Assembly: GCA_030637665.1 (NCBI GenBank)
Contig: DAOWGA010000154.1
Location: 1-8,079 of the forward strand
Source: Lysobacterales bacterium
Lineage (GTDB): Bacteria > Pseudomonadota > Gammaproteobacteria > Xanthomonadales > SZUA-36
DNA length: 8,079 nt
Direction of reading: 5' to 3'
Positions 1 through 6,041 of the stretch are shown here, piece by piece. The notes beneath the pieces were generated by a model that had not been told where the DNA came from, ran no database searches, and saw nothing but the letters and a program-made list of their open reading frames with translations. The position numbers and the translations under genes were made by a program. Each line of letters begins with the position of its first letter. Position 1 is the first letter of the stretch.

Positions 1-1488
1 AATTCGGGCGACACCAATATTGAAACGTTTACCCAGGAGTTCCGCCTTAGCCAGTCAACGGATTCAGTGGATTGGATGCTTGGTGCGTACTATTTCGATG
101 AGACCGTCAGTTACGATAACGAAATCAAATACGATTCGGCGTTTCGACCCTACACCGATATCCTCTCTACCGGTAACGTCACACTACTCGAGCAGACCCT
201 GATTGGCCTTGGTTTACTGCCTCCGACAGCCAGTTTCTTCGCTACCGGGCAGGGTACGAACGAACAGACTGGTCAGGATGACAGGACTACTTCACTGTTC
301 GGCCAATTTGACTGGCACGTCACAGACAGGGTTACGCTGACAGGTGGCGCCAACTATACAAAAGTAAAAAAAGACGCCTTCATTCAGCAGACCAATACGG
401 ATATTTTCTCAGCGCTTGACATGGTTCAGGTTGGTTTCGGAGCAATCTTTTTCCAGTTGACAGGCCTGCCGCCGACATTTGAAAACATCATTGCCAACCC
501 TGGCGCCGCGGCTGCAGCACAGGCCTTCAGCACGGTTCAGTGCACGCCGGAAACGGGACCGGCCTGTAATCCTGTACTGGACTTGCAGCCATTGCAGTTC
601 TTCCCGCCGTTTGTCGATTTTGCCAACGTCGTAGAGCCTGGAAAATCCAACGATAGCAAAGTCACCTGGACAGCCCGGGCGGCATTCCAGGCCAACGACA
701 GCATCAAGCTCTATGCCAGCGCCGGCACCGGTTTCAAGGCCACTTCCTGGAATCTGAGCCGTGATTCCAGGCCGTTTGCCAGTGACATACCGGCGCTGGA
801 AGCGGCTGGGCTTACGGTCAACAACCTGACGGCGGGAACCCGCTATGCGGGTCCGGAAGAGGCTCTGGTCTATGAACTGGGTTTTAAAGGCAATTGGAGC
901 ACGAGCATGCTCAACGTGGCGCTGTTCCAACAGGAAATCAAAGGATTCCAGTCAAATATTTTTACCGGCACCGGCTTTATTGTGCAGAACGCTGGCAAGC
1001 AATCAACCAAGGGCATAGAAGTCGATACCATGTGGTTGCCGACCGAAGCCCTCAAACTGACCTTCTCCGCTACATGGCTGGATCCGATATATGATTCCTT
1101 CGAGGAAGGTGAAGGTGTCGACGGTCCCGAGGACCTGAGCGGAACCGCTCCTGCTGGCGTCCACAAGTTCAGTATGAATACTTCGGCGACTTATTACTTC
1201 GATATCGGGGCCACCAGTGCTTTCATTCGAGGCGAATACGTCTATGACGACAAAGTACAAGTCGTGGAAAATGTGCCCGCTGATGTTGCTTCACGCAGAG
1301 TCAGCATGCTGAATGCGAGTTTCGGGCTGAGTTGGAGCAACGGTTTTGAACTGATGTTGTGGGGACGCAATCTGAACAACGATGATTTCTTACAAACTGC
1401 CTTTCCTGCAACGGCGCAGCCAGGCAGTTATAGCGGCTATCCCAATCAGCCACGAACATACGGTGTTACGCTGCGGGCGAGGTTTTGA
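1..1488 (+). CDS. TonB-dependent outer-membrane receptor, C-terminal part (5' end outside window)
   Basis: The reading frame is open from base 1, so this is the last 495 residues of a larger protein. The signal peptide, TonB box and plug domain lie upstream of the window. What remains reads as a TonB-dependent receptor beta-barrel: alternating aromatic/polar strands such as TQEFRLSQS near the left edge, LYASAGTGFKATSWNLS in mid-barrel, QSTKGIEVD, and a final strand RTYGVTLRARF. The C-terminal Phe is the usual outer-membrane barrel signal recognised by the BAM complex. Two cysteines (codons at 541 and 565) lie eight residues apart in a probable extracellular loop and could form a disulfide. 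The family imports scarce ligands (iron chelates, vitamins, glycans and others) across the outer membrane using TonB energy. The ligand cannot be told from this fragment. A carboxylate-type transporter gene follows on the same strand, which hints at, but does not prove, a shared substrate. Confidence 0.93.
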   Translation, partial: NSGDTNIETFTQEFRLSQSTDSVDWMLGAYYFDETVSYDNEIKYDSAFRPYTDILSTGNVTLLEQTLIGLGLLPPTASFFATGQGTNEQTGQDDRTTSLFGQFDWHVTDRVTLTGGANYTKVKKDAFIQQTNTDIFSALDMVQVGFGAIFFQLTGLPPTFENIIANPGAAAAAQAFSTVQCTPETGPACNPVLDLQPLQFFPPFVDFANVVEPGKSNDSKVTWTARAAFQANDSIKLYASAGTGFKATSWNLSRDSRPFASDIPALEAAGLTVNNLTAGTRYAGPEEALVYELGFKGNWSTSMLNVALFQQEIKGFQSNIFTGTGFIVQNAGKQSTKGIEVDTMWLPTEALKLTFSATWLDPIYDSFEEGEGVDGPEDLSGTAPAGVHKFSMNTSATYYFDIGATSAFIRGEYVYDDKVQVVENVPADVASRRVSMLNASFGLSWSNGFELMLWGRNLNNDDFLQTAFPATAQPGSYSGYPNQPRTYGVTLRARF

Positions 1489-1640
1489 CTGGACAAACAC
1501 TAACAGTGAGTGATTTGGCCAGATCCTGGAAGGAATAAGCGAGAACACGCTGAGCTGAACCGTAACTGCGGTATACGGCCATGAACCTCAATAACGTACA
1601 GGCCAGGGAGCACAGAATTGCTTGCATTTGATCTTCGCCA

Positions 1641-3005
1641 ATGAACCGCTGGACGATCATCATTGGCCCGGTGGCTGCCCTGCTACTGTTTTTCGTACTC
1701 AACAGTAGTAACTGGACTCATGCCTCGGCGCTCACTGCGTCAATCACATTGTGGTGTGCGCTGTGGTGGGTTTTTGAACCGGTTCCGATTCCATTCACTT
1801 CCCTGATACCGCTCGCGCTCTTTCCTCTGTTCGGCGTGCTCACCCCGGCACAGGTGGGACAATCTTTCGGCAGCCCCCTGATTCTGCTTCTGCTGGGAGG
1901 CTTCATGCTATCAACAGCTATGGCGGATTCGGGTGCACACCGTCGCCTCGCTCTTTACATGGTCAATATTTTTGGTGGTGGAAATGCGCGCGGACTCATC
2001 CTCGGTTTCATGGCTGCCGCTGCGGTCCTGAGCATGTGGATATCGAACACGGCAACCACATTGATGCTATTGCCGGTGGCGCTGGCTGTGCTGGAGCAAA
2101 CGGAAAAAAAGATGGCCATTCCGCTGTTGCTGGGGATTGCCTACGCTGCCAGTATTGGCGGCCTTGGAACGCCCATCGGAACACCACCGAACCTCATTTT
2201 CATGCAGGTGCACCTGGACCAGTTCGGGTATGCTCCCAGTTTCCCGGAGTGGATGAGTTGGGGCCTGCCGGTTGTAGTGGTGCTGGTACCCCTCGCGGGC
2301 CTGTGGCTGACCCGGGGCGTGAAGCTGGGCAAGCCCGTACAACTGCCGCAGTCCGGCACCTGGCGTTCATTTGAGAAGCGGGTGCTGATCATGTTCAGCC
2401 TGACCGCCCTGTGCTGGATCACCCGGCAGGCGCCTTTCGGCGGCTGGAGCGGCTTGCTGGGGTTGCCACAGGCCAATGATGCCTCGGTGGCATTGATTTC
2501 CGTCGTGTTGATGGCTGCGCTGCCCAATGGTGAAGGTGGTCGCCTGTTGCGTTGGGAAGCCGCCAGCAAAATTCCCTGGGGCGTGCTGCTGCTTTTTGCC
2601 GGCGGTATTGCCATTGCCAATGCCTTCGTGCAAAGCGGGCTGGCGGACATCATCGCCGCGGAACTTGGCGGCCTGGTGGAGTTGCCGAAATGGCTGCTGA
2701 TTCTTTCCATGTGCCTGGCCGTGACTTTCCTTACGGAAGTCACCAGTAACACTGCGACAGCCAGCCTGCTGATGCCTCTGCTGGCGGCCACTGCCGTTGC
2801 CACCGGAATCAGCCCCATGTTGTTAATGGTGCCGGCCGCCATGAGTGCGAGTTGCGCCTTCATGTTGCCGGTCGCCACGGCGCCCAATGCCATAGTCTTT
2901 GGCAGCGGAAAAGTCAGTATCAAGGATATGGCCCGCGCCGGCTTTGTTTTGAACCTGATCGGAGCCGTTGTGATCATGTCTGTTTCACTGTTGATACTGG
3001 ATTGA
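1641..3005 (+). CDS. DASS/SLC13-family sodium-coupled anion (di/tricarboxylate or sulfate) symporter
   Basis: This 454-residue inner-membrane protein has about ten or eleven hydrophobic segments, close to the length of characterised bacterial DASS carriers such as VcINDY. It carries both copies of the family's SNT motif, SNTAT at residues 135-139 and again at 369-373, which in the family bind sodium and substrate. IGTPPNLIF (179-187) follows the first copy. SCAFMLPVATAPNAIV (404-419) fits the sodium:sulfate symporter family signature. The family imports succinate, malate, citrate or sulfate with sodium. The substrate here is not decidable, although carboxylates are most common in such proteins. 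The ATG at 1641 is the only reasonable start, because an in-frame TGA lies at 1629-1631; no strong Shine-Dalgarno is visible. The methyltransferase gene begins 12 bp after the stop, in the same frame, suggesting an operon. I see no convincing sigma-70 promoter or terminator in the 152 bp after the receptor gene. Confidence 0.93.
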   Translation: MNRWTIIIGPVAALLLFFVLNSSNWTHASALTASITLWCALWWVFEPVPIPFTSLIPLALFPLFGVLTPAQVGQSFGSPLILLLLGGFMLSTAMADSGAHRRLALYMVNIFGGGNARGLILGFMAAAAVLSMWISNTATTLMLLPVALAVLEQTEKKMAIPLLLGIAYAASIGGLGTPIGTPPNLIFMQVHLDQFGYAPSFPEWMSWGLPVVVVLVPLAGLWLTRGVKLGKPVQLPQSGTWRSFEKRVLIMFSLTALCWITRQAPFGGWSGLLGLPQANDASVALISVVLMAALPNGEGGRLLRWEAASKIPWGVLLLFAGGIAIANAFVQSGLADIIAAELGGLVELPKWLLILSMCLAVTFLTEVTSNTATASLLMPLLAATAVATGISPMLLMVPAAMSASCAFMLPVATAPNAIVFGSGKVSIKDMARAGFVLNLIGAVVIMSVSLLILD

Positions 3006-3008
3006 ACC

Positions 3009-3012
3009 GGAG
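3009..3012 (+). promoter_or_regulatory. Ribosome binding site deciding the methyltransferase start
   Basis: A GGAG is followed by five A residues and then the ATG at 3018. It sits in the 12-bp gap after the transporter stop. It fixes the start and therefore the unusual hydrophobic N-terminus of the methyltransferase. Confidence 0.7.
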
Positions 3013-3017
3013 AAAAA

Positions 3018-3779
3018 ATGAATTGTGCCCAGGTAATAATGTCTCTTTTCCTGCTTGCGCCTTGTGATGACAGCGGTGGTGATTCCATACAACTGGCGAT
3101 TACCGAGTCACTTGATTCAACCGGCCGCCTTGAACAGGATCTTGACCGTGATCCACTGCGCCGCCCGGACCTGGTCCTTTCGTTTTTCGGAATAAAGCCC
3201 GGCATGACGGTGCTTGACCTGTTTTCCGGTGGTGGCTATTACACCGAGATCGTCAGCCACATAGTGGGAGACAAGGGCAAGGTCGTGGCTCACAACAACA
3301 AGGCTTACGTGGCTTATGAAAAAGACCAACTCGACCAGCGCTTCAACGGTAAGCGCTTGGCGAACGTGGAACGCATCACCGCGGAAGCCAACGAACTGGA
3401 ACTGCCCGAGGCTTCATTCGACGCAGCTTTGGCCATGCTCACCTGGCATGACTTCTATTACCTCGACGAGGATAATGGCTGGCCATCCATTGATGAAAAT
3501 GCATTGACTGAAAAACTCTGCAAAGCACTGAAGCCGGGGGCTGTGCTGGGCATCAGTGATCACGTCGCAGCAGCAGGTTCCGATCCCGCAGAAAGTGGCC
3601 AGGAATTGCACCGCATCGATCCCGAGCGCATTAAGGACGACCTCTCAGACAGCTGTTTCACATTCGAAGGCGAGCTCAGCATCCTCCGAAACCCCGACGA
3701 CGACCACAGCAAGCCCATGTTCGCCGAAGGCATCCGCGGCCACACCGACCGCGTCGTCTACAAGTTCCGGCGTAAGTGA
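3018..3779 (+). CDS. Predicted class I SAM-dependent methyltransferase (COG4798-like), probable exported or lipoprotein N-terminus
   Basis: This is a 253-residue protein with a Rossmann-type methyltransferase core. FFGIKPGMTVLDLFSGGGYYTE (residues 56-77) holds the glycine-rich SAM motif I. SFDAALAMLTWHDFYY (133-148) fits motif IV, and ALKPGAVLGISDH (170-182) the later strand. The tail RNPDDDH (224-230) plus IRGHTDRVVYKFR (239-251) is the pattern I recall for the uncharacterised predicted methyltransferases of COG4798, many of which carry a signal peptide. Here residues 5-15 are hydrophobic and end in LLAPC (12-16), a lipobox-like sequence. However, Pro before the Cys is not canonical, and no Lys or Arg precedes the hydrophobic stretch. 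The GGAG five bases upstream supports this start. The substrate is unknown. It lies 12 bp after the transporter gene and is probably co-transcribed. The methyltransferase fold is clear; the cellular location is uncertain. Confidence 0.88.
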   Translation: MNCAQVIMSLFLLAPCDDSGGDSIQLAITESLDSTGRLEQDLDRDPLRRPDLVLSFFGIKPGMTVLDLFSGGGYYTEIVSHIVGDKGKVVAHNNKAYVAYEKDQLDQRFNGKRLANVERITAEANELELPEASFDAALAMLTWHDFYYLDEDNGWPSIDENALTEKLCKALKPGAVLGISDHVAAAGSDPAESGQELHRIDPERIKDDLSDSCFTFEGELSILRNPDDDHSKPMFAEGIRGHTDRVVYKFRRK

Positions 3780-3792
3780 TTCGAACTGGATC

Positions 3793-3877
3793 GTAATTCG
3801 GCCGCAAATTTCGCTTATCACGGGATTAGAGAAGAGTAATTTAGCCGCAAATTACGCAAATTACGCAAATTTTTTTC
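3793..3877 (+). repeat. Direct repeat of a GTAATT..GCCGCAAATT unit plus ACGCAAATT tandem copies
   Basis: A 22-bp unit at 3793-3814 recurs at 3836-3857 with 19 of 22 bases identical; both copies contain GTAATT, then GCCGCAAATT, then CGC. The second copy runs straight into ACGCAAATT at 3854-3862 and a second ACGCAAATT at 3863-3871, then a T-run through 3876. The block starts 14 bp after the methyltransferase stop codon and is much more AT-rich than the genes. It has no credible coding capacity. Its origin is unknown. Arrays of CGCAAAT-like units occur between genes in other bacteria, but I cannot confirm homology here. Confidence 0.7.
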
Positions 3878-3900
3878 TGGATTGAAGATTCCGTTTGACG

Positions 3901-3974
3901 AAGCCGGCTTGTTTTGCAAGCATGCTTGTTCGTTGCCGCTGATTTCCGGGTTTTTATTCTGTGTAAAAATCAGC
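3901..3974. repeat. Cluster of palindromes and an inverted repeat inside the intergenic element
   Basis: Three separate symmetric sequences follow one another. AAGCCGGCTT (3901-3910) is a perfect 10-bp palindrome. CAAGCATGCTTG (3917-3928) is a perfect 12-bp palindrome. GCTGATTT (3938-3945) pairs with AAATCAGC (3967-3974) around a 21-base loop. None is followed by a clean T-run on either strand, so they are not standard intrinsic terminators. They could form cruciform or RNA hairpin structures in the 3' ends of both converging transcripts. Confidence 0.5.
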
Positions 3975-4015
3975 ATCCCCATCATAAATTCTGCTGTCGA
4001 AGTGCCGCCATTTTT

Positions 4016-4033
4016 AAAAAATGCAAAATTTGC
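4016..4033 (-). terminator. Weak candidate terminator for the PDH operon
   Basis: Read on the minus strand just past the lpdA stop, GCAAATTTTGC (4033-4023) can form a four-pair stem with a three-base loop and is followed by A and six T's (4021-4016). The stem is short and mostly AT, so it would be weak. A larger pairing of GCCGC (4004-4008) with GCGGC (4032-4036) is also possible in the same place. Confidence 0.3.
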
Positions 4034-4041
4034 GGCCCCAT

Positions 4042-5490
4042 TCACCCTTTCTTCTTTGGCACATACAGGTCGGTGATGGTGCCTTCGAAGACCTCGGCAG
4101 CCATGGCGATGCTTTCCGACAGGGTTGGATGGGGGTGGATGGTGAGGCCAATGTCTTCAGCTTCGCAGCCCATTTCGATGGCCAGGGCGCATTCGGCGAT
4201 CAGGTCTCCTGCATTTACACCGGTGATGCCGGCACCGATGATTCGCCTGGTGGACTTGTCGAACAGCAGTTTGGTAAATCCCTCACTGCGATCAATTCCC
4301 AGTGCGCGGCCGCTGGCTGCCCAGGGAAATTTACCCACTCCATAGTCGAGCTTGTTTTTTTTCGCTTCGCTTTCCGTTACGCCAACCCAGGCCACTTCGG
4401 GGTCAGTGTAGGCAACCGAGGGGATAACTCGGGCGTCGAAAGCGCTTTTACCGCCTGCGCATACTTCCGCCGCCACTTTGCCTTCGTGGGTGGCTTTGTG
4501 CGCCAGCATCGGCTGGCCTACCACGTCCCCGATGGCAACGATGTGCGGGACATTGGTGCGCATTTGCTTGTCGGTGGGTATGTAGCCCCTGCTGGTGACG
4601 TTGACACCGGCGGACTTGGCATTGATTTTTGCGCCGTTCGGCGTACGGCCAACCGCAACCAACACGCGATCAAAGTTTTCCTTGCCCGAATGTTTACCTT
4701 CGAAATGAGCGACCAGAGCATGGTCGTCCACATCGACCCGGGTGACCCGTGTATCGAGATGAACGGCTGCATAGCGCTTGCCAATTCTTCTTTGCAGCGG
4801 CTTGACGAGATCCGGATCTACACCCGGCATCAGCTGTGGTGTCAGCTCGACAACAGTTACTTTGCTGCCCAGGGCCTCAAATATGCAAGCCATTTCAAGA
4901 CCGATGATGCCTCCACCGATCACCAGCAGGCGATCCGGTATTTCCTCCAGTTCCAGGGCATCCGTCGAGTCCATCAAGCGCGGATCACCCCATGGCATGT
5001 TGGCCAGCTCAAGTGACTGTGAACCCACTGCTATAACGGCCTTTGCGAAGCTGATCTTCTTATTGCTATCACTACCGGCGACGGATAAAAGATTTGGCCC
5101 TTTGAATTCGGCAACGCCCTGGATGACTTCGATCTTGCGTTTTTTCGCCATGCCAGCCAGCCCGCCGGTCAGTTTTCCGACCACCTGGTCCTTGAAGCCA
5201 CGTAACTTGTCGAGGTCTATGAAGGGCTCGCCGAAACTGACCCCATGTTGCTCCATTGCTGCAGCCTCTTCGATGACTTTGCCAGTATGAAGCAGGGCCT
5301 TCGAAGGGATGCAACCGACATTCAGGCAGACGCCGCCCAGCGTCGGGAAACGTTCGATCAGCGCCACGCGCAAACCCAGATCGGCGGCGCGGAATGCGGC
5401 AGTATACCCACCGGGCCCGGACCCGATCACAACCAGTTCATAGTCGTGATCTCCGCTAGCTGCAGCTTTCTTTTTATTGGCGTTGCTCAT
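4042..5490 (-). CDS. lpdA: Dihydrolipoyl dehydrogenase (E3 of pyruvate dehydrogenase)
   Basis: This 482-residue cytoplasmic flavoenzyme reoxidises the dihydrolipoyl group of E2, passing electrons through FAD to NAD+. FAD-binding GSGPGG is at residues 23-28. The redox disulfide is in GGVCLNVGCIPSK, with Cys55 and Cys60. NAD-binding GGGIIG is at 192-197, and the second FAD motif AIGD is at 319-322. The dimer-interface catalytic motif HPHPTLSE is at 452-459, with His454 and Glu459 matching the His/Glu pair of E. coli Lpd. Length and ending (AAEVFEGTITDL) are E. coli-like, and the protein has no N-terminal lipoyl domain. The ATG overlaps the protease stop as ATGA. An AGGAG at 5495-5499 inside the protease gene serves as ribosome site, so translation is probably coupled. 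As the only E3 gene in view it may also serve the 2-oxoglutarate dehydrogenase and glycine cleavage complexes. Confidence 0.97.
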   Translation of the reverse strand: MSNANKKKAAASGDHDYELVVIGSGPGGYTAAFRAADLGLRVALIERFPTLGGVCLNVGCIPSKALLHTGKVIEEAAAMEQHGVSFGEPFIDLDKLRGFKDQVVGKLTGGLAGMAKKRKIEVIQGVAEFKGPNLLSVAGSDSNKKISFAKAVIAVGSQSLELANMPWGDPRLMDSTDALELEEIPDRLLVIGGGIIGLEMACIFEALGSKVTVVELTPQLMPGVDPDLVKPLQRRIGKRYAAVHLDTRVTRVDVDDHALVAHFEGKHSGKENFDRVLVAVGRTPNGAKINAKSAGVNVTSRGYIPTDKQMRTNVPHIVAIGDVVGQPMLAHKATHEGKVAAEVCAGGKSAFDARVIPSVAYTDPEVAWVGVTESEAKKNKLDYGVGKFPWAASGRALGIDRSEGFTKLLFDKSTRRIIGAGITGVNAGDLIAECALAIEMGCEAEDIGLTIHPHPTLSESIAMAAEVFEGTITDLYVPKKKG

Positions 5491-6026
5491 CCTGCTCCTT
5501 CTCCATCCTGGCCGGCTCGCTCTATCAGTAATTGGTCACCTTCCTGCCGCAAATTGAAATGCTTCAGGAAACTCATGCCCAGCAGGGCCGCATCATTCAG
5601 GCCGGGCGTGATCGTCGCACGAACATTGGTCAATTCCAGGCTGCCCAGGCGCACATGATCGAGTCGCGTGGCCCAGGCGCTGACCGGTCCGGCCGCCGTC
5701 ATAACCCGGATACGCGGTCCAAAATCCAGGCCCATGGCCCGTGCTGTTTTTTCCGACACAGCCACGTCAGTAGCCCCGGTATCTATCAGGAACATCACCG
5801 GCTGCCCGTTAATTTGACCCTCAGCCAGGTAGTGCCCGCTACGCTCACGTTGCAGGACCACCAGTGCGTGGCCGCCATCCTCAAGGCTACGAACTATTCC
5901 ACCACTACGCTGGGTCAAGGCCTGGTAAAAAGCAGTAAGGCCGATCATCATGCCGATCACCGCAATCCACGCGAAGCGACGGCCGGTCTTCGAATGCAAC
6001 TTATCAGTGGGTCCTGGCTGGTCCAT
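5487..6026 (-). CDS. Membrane-anchored retropepsin-like (clan AA, DTGA-type) aspartic protease
   Basis: This 179-residue protein has a basic N-terminus (Lys13, Arg17, Arg18), one membrane segment at about residues 19-36, and a single aspartic protease domain at about 62-170. FLIDTGATDVAVS (79-91) holds the catalytic DTG, Asp82. The second family motif, hydrophobic residues before Gly, is ALLGMSFL (147-154). With only one DTG per chain, activity would require a homodimer, as in retroviral proteases and the bacterial clan AA family described by TIGR02281. Positive charges before the membrane segment predict a cytoplasmic N-terminus and a periplasmic protease domain. The substrate is unknown. 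The gene starts 15 bp after aceF with no good Shine-Dalgarno, and its TGA overlaps the lpdA ATG, so it is part of the pyruvate dehydrogenase transcript. Placement between E2 and E3 is unexpected for a periplasm-facing enzyme. Confidence 0.9.
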   Translation of the reverse strand: MDQPGPTDKLHSKTGRRFAWIAVIGMMIGLTAFYQALTQRSGGIVRSLEDGGHALVVLQRERSGHYLAEGQINGQPVMFLIDTGATDVAVSEKTARAMGLDFGPRIRVMTAAGPVSAWATRLDHVRLGSLELTNVRATITPGLNDAALLGMSFLKHFNLRQEGDQLLIERAGQDGEGAG

Positions 6027-6041
6027 ATCGATACAGCTACG

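Larger units (their letters stand above)
3800..4037. repeat. Near-perfect 15-bp inverted repeat bounding most of the convergent intergenic region
   Basis: The left arm GGCCGCAAATTTCGC (3800-3814) matches the reverse complement of the right arm GCAAAATTTGCGGCC (4023-4037) at 14 of 15 positions. The arms enclose 208 bp of non-coding DNA, and the right arm stops four bases before the stop codon of lpdA. ATTC occurs just outside the left arm (3796-3799) and again at 4040-4043, but two extra C's separate the right copy from its arm, so a target duplication is doubtful. Together this resembles a small MITE-like or other intergenic repeat element. There is no transposase gene, and one copy alone cannot establish mobility. 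Confidence 0.5.

Noticed and set aside
1485..1513. TTGACT at 1485-1490 as a -35 box for the transporter gene
   Set aside because: It overlaps the receptor stop codon, and no -10-like sequence lies at the proper spacing.
1581..1631. A 16-codon ORF (ATG at 1581) just upstream of, and in frame with, the transporter start
   Set aside because: It has no Shine-Dalgarno and no recognisable leader-peptide features such as a run of one amino acid or an attenuator hairpin; such short ORFs are expected by chance.
2141..3205. A 354-codon open frame on the minus strand over the transporter and methyltransferase genes
   Set aside because: It is antisense to two genes with clear family motifs, and its translation is rich in Ser, Arg and Pro without any domain pattern, typical of a shadow frame.
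3858..3877. Possible terminator for the plus-strand operon (AAATT/AATTT stem then T-run)
   Set aside because: The stem is only five AT pairs and arises from the tandem repeat itself; it is too weak to call.
3818..4045. A 75-codon minus-strand ORF in the intergenic gap, ending in NLRNLRNLR-like repeats
   Set aside because: The repeats are just the translated ACGCAAATT tandem units. There is no ribosome site, and the ORF starts at the lpdA stop within the inverted-repeat arm.
4021..5016. A 331-codon open frame on the plus strand opposite lpdA
   Set aside because: lpdA on the other strand has all its catalytic motifs; this translation shows none and begins inside the repeat arm.
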